Assembly: GCF_002252565.1 (NCBI RefSeq)
Contig: NZ_NPML01000004.1
Location: 183,811-247,810, forward strand
Source of the DNA: Petroclostridium xylanilyticum
GTDB taxonomy: Bacteria; Bacillota; Clostridia; SK-Y3
Length of the DNA stretch: 64,000 nucleotides
Direction of reading: 5' to 3'
Positions 54,207-62,502 of this stretch are shown here, piece by piece (within the stretch, counting starts at the first letter, position 1; each line of letters begins with the position of its first letter). A program made the translations under genes and the position numbers. Under the pieces are notes generated by a model. That model saw nothing but the letters and a program-made list of their open reading frames with translations. It did no database searches and was not told the DNA's origin.

Positions 54207-54815
54207 ATGTCCAAATTATTCTTGATTAGACACGGCTTAACCGAGTGGAATAAACTGAATAAATTCCAAGGTTCCTCAAACACATTATTATGTGAAGAAG
54301 GAATTGAACAGGCAAAAAAACTTGCCGATAGATTAAAACCGTACAAATTTGACGCTATATATTCCAGTGATTTAAGCCGCGCTTATGAAACAGCATTATA
54401 TATTGCTCAACCTCATCATATGACGGTAAATAAAATTCCCGAACTTAGAGAAATTCATTTTGGCGAATGGGAAGGATTAACAAAAGAAGAGATTATTAAT
54501 TTAAAAAAATATGATTTTATCCGTTGGAAAAATTCACCCCATTCTACAGAATTTCCGGGTGAAGGCAGTCTTGTAAAAGTACAGCAGCGTGTTATGAAAG
54601 GAATTCAGGCAATTCTTAATAGACATCGAAATGAAAATATAGTTATTGTTTCCCACGGTGCATCTCTTAAAATTATTATTTTATCCCTTTTGGGCATGGA
54701 TTTATCTTTTTATCGCCATTTTTGGCTGGGTAATACCTCCTTAAGTATTATTGAAATCCGTAAGGATAGAAATGTTTTAAGCTTATTAAATGATATGAGT
54801 CATTTGGAGGATTGA
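54207..54815 (+). CDS. Histidine phosphatase family protein
   Basis: A 202-residue member of the phosphoglycerate-mutase-like superfamily. The catalytic RHG is in LFLIRHGLTEWNKLNKFQG, the second His in VSHGASLKIII, and ELREIHFGEWEGLTKEE is typical. It could be a GpmB-like or CobC-like phosphatase; no cobalamin genes are nearby, so the CobC role is doubtful. It starts 9 bp after the RpiR gene. Confidence 0.88.
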   Translation: MSKLFLIRHGLTEWNKLNKFQGSSNTLLCEEGIEQAKKLADRLKPYKFDAIYSSDLSRAYETALYIAQPHHMTVNKIPELREIHFGEWEGLTKEEIINLKKYDFIRWKNSPHSTEFPGEGSLVKVQQRVMKGIQAILNRHRNENIVIVSHGASLKIIILSLLGMDLSFYRHFWLGNTSLSIIEIRKDRNVLSLLNDMSHLED

Positions 54816-54819
54816 GAGA

Positions 54820-56061
54820 GTGAATTTGTTGTCAAATAATAAAAGGGTAATTGTAGTGGGCGGTGGCGCTGCGGGAATGATGGCGGCGGGTACTGCCGGA
54901 AGTCGAGGGTTAGACGTTACTTTAATTGAAAAGAACAATAGACTGGGTAAAAAATTACTTATAACCGGTAAAGGCAGATGTAATATAACGAATAATACAG
55001 ACGTCGATGGATTGATTCAGAATGTTCCGGTGAATGGAAATTTTTTATATAGCGCTTTTTATACTTTTTCAAATAATGATCTGATGAATTTATTTCAGGA
55101 ATTAGGATTAAAACTAAAAATTGAGCGGGGAGGAAGGGTTTTTCCGGAGTCTGATAAGGCTGGCGATGTAGTAAAGGCTCTTGAAAAATATCTTCGTATA
55201 AATAACGTAAATGTCATCAATGGTGAAGTTATAAAAATTCTTACAGATAATGGACAAGTTATAGGCATACTGCTCAAAGATGGGCGTAAATTCTTGGGTG
55301 AGAGTGTAATTATTGCAACGGGAGGAATGTCTTATCCCGGGACCGGTTCTACCGGAGACGGTTATCATTTTGCGAAACAGCTTGGACATACGGTTACACC
55401 GCTAAAGCCCTCTTTAGTACCTCTTGAAGTAAATGAGGAGTGGGTAAAAGAACTGCAGGGATTATCACTAAAGAACATTTCTATTACTGTCTTAAATAGC
55501 AGTGACAAGAAAGTGTACAATGATTTTGGTGAAATGCTGTTTACTCATTTTGGTGTGTCCGGACCGGTTATATTAAGTGCCAGTTCACATATGAAAGACA
55601 TTGAAAAGCAGCAATACCGTTTGATCATTGACCTGAAACCGGCACTGTCACAAGAACAACTGGATAAAAGAATTCAAAGGGACTTTGAAAAATACTCACG
55701 AAAACACTATTCAAATTCATTAGATGAACTGCTCCCACAAAAGTTAATTCCTGTAGCCGTAAAATTATCTGCTATACCGGGAGATAAACCTGTTAATCAA
55801 ATCACTAAAGAAGAGCGGCGAAATCTGGTGAATTTGTTAAAAGGTCTTACATTGCACATCACCAGGTTCAGGCCTATCAAAGAGGCAATTGTAACTTCCG
55901 GCGGTGTACACGTTGATGAAATTAACCCTGGAACCATGGAATCAAAAAAAGTTAAAGGATTGTATTTTGCAGGAGAAGTTATTGATGTTGACGCATATAC
56001 AGGCGGATTTAATTTACAAATAGCATTTTCAACAGGCTACCTGGCCGGGCTTTACTGCTAG
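54820..56061 (+). CDS. HI0933 family flavoprotein (YhiN-like)
   Basis: A 413-residue NAD(P)/FAD-dependent oxidoreductase of the HI0933/YhiN group. It has the dinucleotide-binding motif VIVVGGGAAGMMAAGTAGSRG at the N-terminus (split by the usual GxGxxG), GKKLLITGKGRCNITNN, IATGGMSYPGTGSTGDG and a C-terminal AGEVIDVDAYTGGFNLQIA. Start GTG 54820 with GGAGG. Function in this family is unclear. It is conserved near cmk in Clostridia. Confidence 0.88.
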   Translation: MNLLSNNKRVIVVGGGAAGMMAAGTAGSRGLDVTLIEKNNRLGKKLLITGKGRCNITNNTDVDGLIQNVPVNGNFLYSAFYTFSNNDLMNLFQELGLKLKIERGGRVFPESDKAGDVVKALEKYLRINNVNVINGEVIKILTDNGQVIGILLKDGRKFLGESVIIATGGMSYPGTGSTGDGYHFAKQLGHTVTPLKPSLVPLEVNEEWVKELQGLSLKNISITVLNSSDKKVYNDFGEMLFTHFGVSGPVILSASSHMKDIEKQQYRLIIDLKPALSQEQLDKRIQRDFEKYSRKHYSNSLDELLPQKLIPVAVKLSAIPGDKPVNQITKEERRNLVNLLKGLTLHITRFRPIKEAIVTSGGVHVDEINPGTMESKKVKGLYFAGEVIDVDAYTGGFNLQIAFSTGYLAGLYC

Positions 56062-56153
56062 ATAAGTAAATCTTGTGTATTTTTTCCCTGCTTTGTGCAT
56101 AATATACTATGAATAATCATTCTGGTAAATTTGTGCCTACAGGAGGGATTAAG

Positions 56154-56645
56154 ATGAAGTTTAAAAAAATCAGGAGTTTTTTTTATGCCATTGGAACGAT
56201 GAATATCATTAATAAAAAAACTGAAAGATTCTTAGCCCTACTTTCATTAGTATGTATTTTTATTTTGATAATTGCACAAATAGGTCTTGTAAATGAAACT
56301 ACAAGGACTTTTTTTACCGATATAGATAAATACGAGGGAGTAAATATAAATAACCTTCATGATGTATTTAAACAAGGAGAGTTATCATTAAAATTAATCG
56401 GTATGGAACCAAATAATAATATAAAGGTATTATTGAATGGCACTCCTGCATATGAATTTAAATCTGATACACTAAATATAAAAGCAAGAAATAATTGTTT
56501 GATTGAAATAGATGGCACAAAAATAAAATCACCTTTTAAAGTTAAAATTGTGAGTATTAGTGAAAATATCTCTACACCATGTAAAGACAAAGAAATTGAA
56601 GTAAATTCCAATATTCAGGTACTAACGAGAATTTTTTTAAAATAA
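56154..56645 (+). CDS. Hypothetical single-pass membrane protein
   Basis: A 163-residue protein of no recognised family. Residues 27-47 are hydrophobic (RFLALLSLVCIFILIIAQIGL) after a basic cytoplasmic start, so it is likely a type II membrane or anchored protein with about 115 residues outside. The outer part is beta-rich by look (IKVLLNGTPAYEF, CLIEIDGTKIKSPFKVKIV). AGGAGGG supports ATG 56154. CATAATAT at 56098 resembles a mother-cell sigma -10 element, so a sporulation role is possible but unproven. Confidence 0.6.
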   Translation: MKFKKIRSFFYAIGTMNIINKKTERFLALLSLVCIFILIIAQIGLVNETTRTFFTDIDKYEGVNINNLHDVFKQGELSLKLIGMEPNNNIKVLLNGTPAYEFKSDTLNIKARNNCLIEIDGTKIKSPFKVKIVSISENISTPCKDKEIEVNSNIQVLTRIFLK

Positions 56646-56707
56646 TATTGTACCATCATCATGGTTACTATATAATATATTCAAATATTATATATAGGAG
56701 TTTACAT

Positions 56708-57121
56708 ATGAAAAATTTCGGAAGTAAAGATATAGCCAGTGCAGCAATAAAACTTTCGCTGACTGTCGATAGACAGGAAGAAAAAAACTTACAAGCGGAA
56801 CTCTTAAAATTAGGAATACGTAGTGCTGCTGTTGACTATGGGGGAGAGTTTATCAGCTCGGTAATGAAAATGGTTGAAAGGGCGGTAGTATCTGCTAAGC
56901 GGGAGGGAGTAATTAATGATTCCCATGCGGAAGAAGGGGCCGTTGCCGGCGCTACACGAGAAGCCCTGTCACAGATTATGAATAAAGCAATTGGACTGAA
57001 TGTCGGCGGGAAAATTGGAATTGCACGATATAATGATCATGTTAGCGTAGCTATATTTTTTGGAATAGGACTTCTACATTTGAATGAAATAGCCATTGGA
57101 TTAGGTCATAGAGTTGTATAG
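56708..57121 (+). CDS. HutP family RNA-binding protein, not linked to a hut operon
   Basis: A 137-residue HutP-like protein. In Bacillus HutP, with histidine and Mg2+, binds UAG-type triplets and prevents termination in the hut operon. The core from SVMKMVERAVVSAKREGVI to IAIGLGH fits the family, with His73 in NDSHAEEGA at the position of a known metal ligand. The further Bacillus ligand histidines do not seem to be kept, as far as I can align. It is located 17 bp before aroH, without histidine genes, so its RNA target and ligand are open questions. Confidence 0.8.
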   Translation: MKNFGSKDIASAAIKLSLTVDRQEEKNLQAELLKLGIRSAAVDYGGEFISSVMKMVERAVVSAKREGVINDSHAEEGAVAGATREALSQIMNKAIGLNVGGKIGIARYNDHVSVAIFFGIGLLHLNEIAIGLGHRVV

Positions 57122-57138
57122 AAAGCGGGGGGTTTAGT

Positions 57139-57507
57139 ATGACTGTCAGGGCTATAAGAGGTGCAGTAACAGTAGATAATAATACCAAAGAAGAAATCAT
57201 TTTATATACCAAGCAGCTATTAAAAGAAATGATTATGTTAAATAATATTGATATAAATGACATGATTAGTATCTTTTTTACTACTACCAAAGACATTAAT
57301 GCCACTTTTCCATCAGTTGCTGCCAGGGAATTAGGATTAACCAACGTGCCGCTAATGTGTGCTTCAGAAATAGATGTTCCCGGTAGTTTGCAAAAATGCA
57401 TAAGAGTAATGGTACACTTAAATACTGATAAAAACCTGGATGAAATAATTCATGTTTATCTAAGGGATGCAAAAAAATTGAGACCAGATCTTGTAAATAA
57501 TCAATAA
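57139..57507 (+). CDS. aroH: Chorismate mutase (AroH class)
   Basis: A 122-residue monofunctional AroH-type chorismate mutase, trimeric in Bacillus. The starting MTVRAIRGAVTVDNNTKEEI and the C-terminal VPLMCASEIDVPGSLQKCI followed by RVMVH match the family, with the active-site Arg7 and Glu near 77. It converts chorismate to prephenate for Phe and Tyr. No other aromatic pathway genes are near. It probably shares a transcript with the HutP-like gene, ended by a strong terminator. Confidence 0.92.
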   Translation: MTVRAIRGAVTVDNNTKEEIILYTKQLLKEMIMLNNIDINDMISIFFTTTKDINATFPSVAARELGLTNVPLMCASEIDVPGSLQKCIRVMVHLNTDKNLDEIIHVYLRDAKKLRPDLVNNQ

Positions 57508-57550
57508 TTAAGTTTGATACGGGCATATTAAATTAAATGCACCCGTTTAA

Positions 57551-57585
57551 AACTTGTTAGTTGGTACCAACTAACAAGTTTTTTT
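57551..57585 (+). terminator. Perfect 30-bp palindromic terminator after aroH
   Basis: AACTTGTTAGTTGG-TA-CCAACTAACAAGTT is a perfect palindrome followed by TTTTT. A weaker hairpin, ACGGGCAT/ATGCACCCGT, precedes it at 57516-57546. Confidence 0.88.
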
Positions 57586-57656
57586 GCAAAAAAAAGAGGA
57601 TTTTTGACTTTTTTATAGAATACTTATTAATTGAATAGAGGGGTGTAGATAAGAGC

Positions 57657-58328
57657 ATGTCAACCATTAAAATTGCAATAGACGGGCCGGCAGGTGCAGG
57701 AAAAAGTACAATCGCAAAAATTGTTGCAAAACAATTGGGATTTATATATATTGATACAGGAGCGATGTATAGAGCTGTTGCATTAAAAGCCATAAAAAAC
57801 AATATAGATACCAAAGATACTGACAAGGTGTGCAGTATACTCCATGATCTGGATATAGATATTAAATACGATAATAATGGACAAGTTGTCTTTCTGGATG
57901 GACAGGATGTAACACAAGAAATAAGAACACCTGAGGTTTCGATAGGTGCTTCTAATGTTGCTGCTATTCCTGAAGTAAGAATAAAACTTGTGGAACTTCA
58001 GAGAAAGCTTGCAGCTTCAAACAATGTTATTATGGACGGTAGGGATATAGGTACATATGTGCTCCCTGATGCAGACATAAAAATATTTTTAACTGCTTCA
58101 GTAGAAGATCGGGCAAAAAGAAGATATGAAGAAATGATAGCAAAAAATTCTTTTTGCAGTCTGGAAGAAGTTAAAAAGGATATTGAATATAGAGATAAAA
58201 ATGACAGCAGTAGAGCCTTTGCTCCTTTAAAAATAGCAGAAGATGCAGTCGTGATAGATACAACAGGTAATGAATTAGAAGAATCACTAAATATAGTGTT
58301 GCAATTAATTAAAGAAAGGTTACAATAA
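57657..58328 (+). CDS. cmk: Cytidylate kinase
   Basis: Cmk (223 residues) phosphorylates CMP and dCMP. The P-loop IDGPAGAGKSTIAKIVAKQL is at residues 9-28, and IDTGAMYRAVALKA and VIMDGRDIGTYVLPDA are typical. ATG 57657 is preceded by AGAGGGGTG at a slightly long distance. The stop overlaps the plsC start (TAATG). The cmk-plsC-ispH-rpsA order is common in Clostridia. Confidence 0.95.
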   Translation: MSTIKIAIDGPAGAGKSTIAKIVAKQLGFIYIDTGAMYRAVALKAIKNNIDTKDTDKVCSILHDLDIDIKYDNNGQVVFLDGQDVTQEIRTPEVSIGASNVAAIPEVRIKLVELQRKLAASNNVIMDGRDIGTYVLPDADIKIFLTASVEDRAKRRYEEMIAKNSFCSLEEVKKDIEYRDKNDSSRAFAPLKIAEDAVVIDTTGNELEESLNIVLQLIKERLQ

Positions 58329-58912
58329 TGTTTTACAATATTGTGAAATATTTAATCCAAATAATAGCAAAAATAATATTTCGAATTGAGATAAGGGGAC
58401 TGCAAAATGTCCCGACACACGGTGCATGTATTATATGCTTTAACCACAAAAGTACATTGGACCCTCCTGTAATAGGCGTTTTCATACCAAGGCAACTGGT
58501 CTTTATGGCAAAAGAAGAGTTATTTAAAGTACCGGTTTTAGGCTTTATCATTAAGGCTTTAGGAGCTTTTCCGATTAAAAGAGGTGCCGGAGATGTTTCA
58601 GCCATCAAAAATGCTTTAAGTATCCTTAAAGAAGGTAAAGTATTAGCTATGTACCCTGAAGGGACCAGAAGCAAGTCCGGAGATCTCAATCAGGCAAAGC
58701 CAGGCGTTGCTCTTATTGCGACCAGAGCGAAAGTACCTGTTGTACCTGTTGGAGTTACCGGTGAGTATAAATTATTTCATAAATTATTGATCAATATAGG
58801 GAACCCAATTGTGCTAGAAGAATATTATAATCAAAAATTATCAATGAATAAGTTACAGGAAATCAGTAATGATATAATGAATCAGATTAAAGAACTTATG
58901 GAGGTTAATTAA
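58328..58912 (+). CDS. plsC: 1-acyl-sn-glycerol-3-phosphate acyltransferase
   Basis: A 194-residue PlsC that makes phosphatidic acid from lysophosphatidic acid. The acyltransferase box NHKSTLDPPV (H-x4-D) and MYPEGTRSKSG are intact, with an N-terminal hydrophobic segment. The start overlaps the cmk stop by one base. It complements plsX in the first cluster of this window; a plsY is not seen here. Confidence 0.93.
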   Translation: MFYNIVKYLIQIIAKIIFRIEIRGLQNVPTHGACIICFNHKSTLDPPVIGVFIPRQLVFMAKEELFKVPVLGFIIKALGAFPIKRGAGDVSAIKNALSILKEGKVLAMYPEGTRSKSGDLNQAKPGVALIATRAKVPVVPVGVTGEYKLFHKLLINIGNPIVLEEYYNQKLSMNKLQEISNDIMNQIKELMEVN

Positions 58913-58913
58913 T

Positions 58914-60902
58914 TTGGAATTTATAATTGCGGAAACCGCTGGTTTTTGTTTTGGAGTTAGCAGAGCAATTGATACCGTGTACGATAATGTTAAGGAATGT
59001 AAGACAAAAATTTATACATTAGGGCCGATTATACATAACAAACAAGTAGTTGACGATTTACATTCTAAAGGTGTAGATGCTATAGATTCTATTAAAGACA
59101 TAAAAGATGAAAAATCAAAAGTCGTTGTACGGACCCACGGTATCGCCAAGGAAGTTTACAACGAGCTTGAAATTAACAATATAGAATATATAGATGCAAC
59201 ATGTCCCTATGTAAGAAAGATACATAAAATTGTAGAGAAACACTATAACGATGGTTACCGGATTATAATCGTCGGGAACCGGGAACATCCGGAAGTAATC
59301 GGCATAAACGGCTGGTGCAATAATTCTGCAATCATAGTAGATAACGTTGAAGACGTTAAAGAAAAATTAAAATGCACTGATAAAACTTGTGTAGTTGCAC
59401 AAACTACCATTAACAGAGAAAAATGGGATGATATTACCCGGTATATTAAAAGTCATTGTCAAGAAGCTCTAATTTTTGATACGATATGCAGTGCTACAAA
59501 TTTAAGACAATCGGAAGCGGAGAAGATTGCAAAACAGGTAGACATAATGTTAGTAATCGGAGGCAAGCATAGTTCTAATACACAAAAATTGGCTGAAATA
59601 TGCAGCCGATATTGTAAAGATACTTATCACATAGAAACCTTTGAGGAACTTCCTCAAAATTTAAATCTCTCTGATAAAAAAATTGGAATTACTGCCGGTG
59701 CTTCTACACCGGCGTGGATAATAAAGGAGGTAATTAACAAAATGACAGAAAAAGAAAATTTAAAAACAAATGATGCTGAAATGAGTTTTGCTGAAGCATT
59801 CGAACAATCTCTAATAACTTTAAATACAGGTGATATAGTTAAGGGTACTGTAATTGGAGTTTCTAACAATGAGGTGTATGTTGATCTTGGATTTAAGTCT
59901 GATGGAATCATTCATATCAGCGAACTGACGGATGACCCCTCCGTAAGCCCTGAAGATATTGTAAAGGTTGGAGATGAAATCGAAGTATTTGTTGTACGAG
60001 TGGATGATGGAGAAGGAAATGTTTTATTATCCAAGAAAAAGTTAGATTCAATTAAAGGTTGGGAAATGATTGAATCCTCTTTTAACAACAAAGCGACTGT
60101 TAAAGGTAAAGTCATTGAAATTGTTAATGGCGGTATTATTGTACTTGTTAATGGCATCCGTGTATTTGTTCCTGCTTCACAGGTCAGTGATAGATATGTA
60201 TCCGACTTAAACGGATTTTTAAAACAAAATGTTTCCCTTCATATTATAGATCTGAATAAAAAGAAGAAAAGGGCAGTTGGATCTGTAAGGGCAGTTATTG
60301 AAGAAGAAAAAGAAAAGAAGGCGGAAGAATTCTGGAACAATGTTGAGGTAGGCAAAAGGTACAGTGGAGTAGTCAAAAAGCTGACTGACTTTGGTGCGTT
60401 TGTTGATCTCGGTGGTGTTGACGGTCTTATTCATATTTCCGAGCTCTCCTGGAGTAAGATAAAACATCCTTCAGAAGTATTAAAAGAGGGAGATGTTGCC
60501 GAAGTATATATTTCCGAATTGGATAAAGAAAAAAAGAGAATATCCCTGGGATTTAAAAAAGCTGAAGACAACCCGTGGGTAATAGCAAAATCAAAATTTA
60601 ACCTTGGTGACGTTGTTAAGTGTAAAGTAGTAAGATTAGTTCCTTTTGGTGCTTTTGTTGAATTAATTCCCGGAGTGGATGGATTAATCCATATTTCTCA
60701 AATTGCAAACAAAAGAATTGGTAAACCTGCAGATGTCCTGTCAATCGGCCAGGAAGTAGAGGCAAAGATTATAGAAATGGATTTGGATAATCAAAAGATT
60801 AGCTTGAGTATTAGAGAATTGCCAGGCACTCAGGATATTCCGGCAGAAGAAAATACTGCTGACAAAAAAGAGAAAGACGAAGATCAGCGTATATCTTTTT
60901 AA
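58914..60902 (+). CDS. ispH-rpsA: IspH (HMBPP reductase) fused to four S1 RNA-binding domains
   Basis: A 662-residue fusion. Residues 1-275 form IspH, the 4Fe-4S enzyme of the non-mevalonate pathway, with cysteines in AGFCFGVSRA, DATCPYV and IFDTICSATN. Residues about 305-640 hold four S1 domains (for example KKLTDFGAFVDLGGVDGLIH), like ribosomal protein S1. IspH-S1 fusions are known in Clostridia. Start TTG 58914 with GGAGG upstream. AAAGGAGG at 59723-59730 precedes an in-frame ATG at 59742, exactly at the junction (Met277), so the S1 part may also be made alone (386 residues). Confidence 0.94.
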   Translation: MEFIIAETAGFCFGVSRAIDTVYDNVKECKTKIYTLGPIIHNKQVVDDLHSKGVDAIDSIKDIKDEKSKVVVRTHGIAKEVYNELEINNIEYIDATCPYVRKIHKIVEKHYNDGYRIIIVGNREHPEVIGINGWCNNSAIIVDNVEDVKEKLKCTDKTCVVAQTTINREKWDDITRYIKSHCQEALIFDTICSATNLRQSEAEKIAKQVDIMLVIGGKHSSNTQKLAEICSRYCKDTYHIETFEELPQNLNLSDKKIGITAGASTPAWIIKEVINKMTEKENLKTNDAEMSFAEAFEQSLITLNTGDIVKGTVIGVSNNEVYVDLGFKSDGIIHISELTDDPSVSPEDIVKVGDEIEVFVVRVDDGEGNVLLSKKKLDSIKGWEMIESSFNNKATVKGKVIEIVNGGIIVLVNGIRVFVPASQVSDRYVSDLNGFLKQNVSLHIIDLNKKKKRAVGSVRAVIEEEKEKKAEEFWNNVEVGKRYSGVVKKLTDFGAFVDLGGVDGLIHISELSWSKIKHPSEVLKEGDVAEVYISELDKEKKRISLGFKKAEDNPWVIAKSKFNLGDVVKCKVVRLVPFGAFVELIPGVDGLIHISQIANKRIGKPADVLSIGQEVEAKIIEMDLDNQKISLSIRELPGTQDIPAEENTADKKEKDEDQRISF

Positions 60903-60962
60903 ATTCTGTCAATAATATTTAATGACCTCACAAAATACATTGAGACCCCCTTTACATTATTT

Positions 60963-60994
60963 GCGTGGCATTTTATATGTCACGCTTTTTTTTT
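60963..60994 (+). terminator. Terminator after ispH-S1
   Basis: GCGTGGCA / TGTCACGC (one G-T pair), 7-base loop, then nine T residues. Confidence 0.9.
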
Positions 60995-61069
60995 ATTTGA
61001 TATTGTGGTAGAATAATATTACATTTTTTTAGCAAAGATATTATATTTTTTTAGTAAAGAGGGATTGAA

Positions 61070-61858
61070 ATGTTTATCAAAGATTACGAGGATTTTAAAA
61101 CTGAAATATATAAAATGTCCGGAATTAATTTATCTTTATATAAAGAAAAACAAATGAAGAGAAGAATTGAATCCCTGATGAAGAAAAATAACTTTGACAG
61201 CTACAATGACTATACAAATGCACTAAAAACAAATAAAATTCTCTACAATGAATTTATTAATTATCTCACTATCAATGTTTCCGAATTTTATAGAAATCCC
61301 GGCCAGTGGGAAGTTTTACAAAAAGAAATCATCCCTTTGCTGTTGAGCAAAAGCAAAACGCTGAAGATTTGGAGTGCAGCCTGTTCTACAGGAGAAGAAC
61401 CTTATTCACTCGTAATGGTTTTAACAAATTTTTTTCCTTTACCATTAATAAAAATCATTGCTACCGATATTGATAAAGAAGCATTAGCAAAGGCAAACAT
61501 AGGATTATATAACCCTAAGAGCCTGGAAGGGGTTCCAAAAGAAAATATTGCGAAATTTTTTACAAAAGAAGGAGATTTCTTTAAAATTAAAGACGAAGTC
61601 AAAAAGTGTGTAGAATTTTCCCAGCATAACTTGCTAAAAGACTCTTACCCTTCCAATTGTGACTTAATCGTATGTAGAAATGTTTTAATTTATTTTACTG
61701 AAGAAGCTAAATCAGAAATTTATATGAAATTCAATCAAGCATTAAAAACTGAGGGCATCTTGTTCGTAGGAAGTACCGAACAAATCATTTTGCCGAACCG
61801 TTATAACCTTGCTCCCATCAAGACGTTCTTTTATCAAAAGATAAAATCTTTGGTATAG
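61070..61858 (+). CDS. cheR: Chemotaxis protein methyltransferase CheR
   Basis: CheR methylates glutamates of chemoreceptors. This 262-residue protein has the N-terminal helical domain (LYKEKQMKRRIESLM), the receptor-binding-like region, and the SAM domain with IWSAACSTGEEPYSL and CDLIVCRNVLIYFT. ATG 61070 has AAAGAGGG upstream. It is alone, without other che genes, which is frequent for cheR in Clostridia. A two-way terminator separates it from the opposite tRNA gene. Confidence 0.93.
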   Translation: MFIKDYEDFKTEIYKMSGINLSLYKEKQMKRRIESLMKKNNFDSYNDYTNALKTNKILYNEFINYLTINVSEFYRNPGQWEVLQKEIIPLLLSKSKTLKIWSAACSTGEEPYSLVMVLTNFFPLPLIKIIATDIDKEALAKANIGLYNPKSLEGVPKENIAKFFTKEGDFFKIKDEVKKCVEFSQHNLLKDSYPSNCDLIVCRNVLIYFTEEAKSEIYMKFNQALKTEGILFVGSTEQIILPNRYNLAPIKTFFYQKIKSLV

Positions 61859-61923
61859 AAAATAGAAATCTGGAATCACTTTGAACTGTATTTCTGACAA
61901 TGGTAGTAAACCGCTTCAAAACA

Positions 61924-61965
61924 AATCAAGGGCTACAGGATAAACCCATGTAACCCTTGATTTTT
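61924..61965. terminator. Bidirectional terminator between cheR and tRNA-Leu
   Basis: AATCAAGGG-C-TACA pairs with TGTA-A-CCCTTGATT (one mismatch), followed by TTTTT for + strand transcripts and TTTGTTTT for minus strand transcripts. It lies 1 bp beyond the tRNA 3' end. Confidence 0.82.
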
Positions 61966-61966
61966 C

Positions 61967-62053
61967 TGGTGCGAGAAACAGGACTTGAACCTGCATGAGC
62001 GTGAACTCACTAGAACCTGAATCTAGCGCGTCTGCCAATTCCGCCATTCTCGC
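61967..62053 (-). tRNA. tRNA-Leu(CAG)
   Basis: The minus strand reads a complete 87-base class II tRNA: acceptor GCGAGAA/TTCTCGC, D-loop AATTGGCAGAC, anticodon stem CTAGA/TCTAG with loop TTCAGGT (anticodon CAG), long variable arm TGAG..CTCA, T arm GGTTCAAGTCC, discriminator A, and encoded CCA. It is the only RNA gene recognised in the window. Confidence 0.97.
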
Positions 62054-62071
62054 ATAGAGAGAACAATAATT

Positions 62072-62100
62072 ATTCTACAACATTTCATAATAAATTTCAA
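62072..62100 (-). promoter_or_regulatory. Promoter of tRNA-Leu
   Basis: On the minus strand TTGAAA (62100-62095), a 17-bp spacer and TAGAAT (62077-62072) lie 19 bp before the tRNA 5' end. Confidence 0.7.
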
Positions 62101-62165
62101 TAGTTTTTTTAAATTTTTTTAAGTAAACAAAAGATTGTAGTATTGACAATACAATAATGATATTT

Positions 62166-62296
62166 GATAATGATAAAGGGACATTTATCATTATGGTTAC
62201 AAATTAATCAACTTTAAAATCACAATATTGTGATTTTAAAGTTGATTAATTTCATGGATAACTACATTAATTTATTTTTAATATCAGTTATCGATA
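62166..62296 (-). repeat. TATCGATAAC two-stem element, copy C, with 52-bp perfect palindrome
   Basis: Read on the minus strand, TATCGATAAC (62296-62287) pairs with GTTATCCATG (62261-62252), then follows a perfect 52-bp palindrome at 62200-62251 (half: AATTAATCAACTTTAAAATC on, centre AATATT). A separate ATAATGATAAA/TTTATCATTAT inverted repeat lies at 62166-62193. The rest of the roughly 450-bp gap between tRNA-Leu and tnpA, up to 62502, shows no gene. Confidence 0.75.
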
Positions 62297-62502
62297 TAAT
62301 TTATTTTGTCAATAATACTCGATAAGCAGCATATATTTTAAACTGAGGGTTTTGAAGTATTATGACAATCTATATAAGCATTTTCACAATTGCATTTAGT
62401 ATTAATTTAGGGGGATAACAACAGTTAAAGAATTTTTATAAAAGTTTACAAAACACTGTAAAATTATTATAATATGCTGTATAATAATTTTGAGGTGTTT
62501 AT

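Noticed and set aside
54207..54815. Alpha-ribazole phosphatase CobC
   Set aside because: No cobalamin genes are nearby; superfamily membership alone does not fix the substrate, so only the family name is given.
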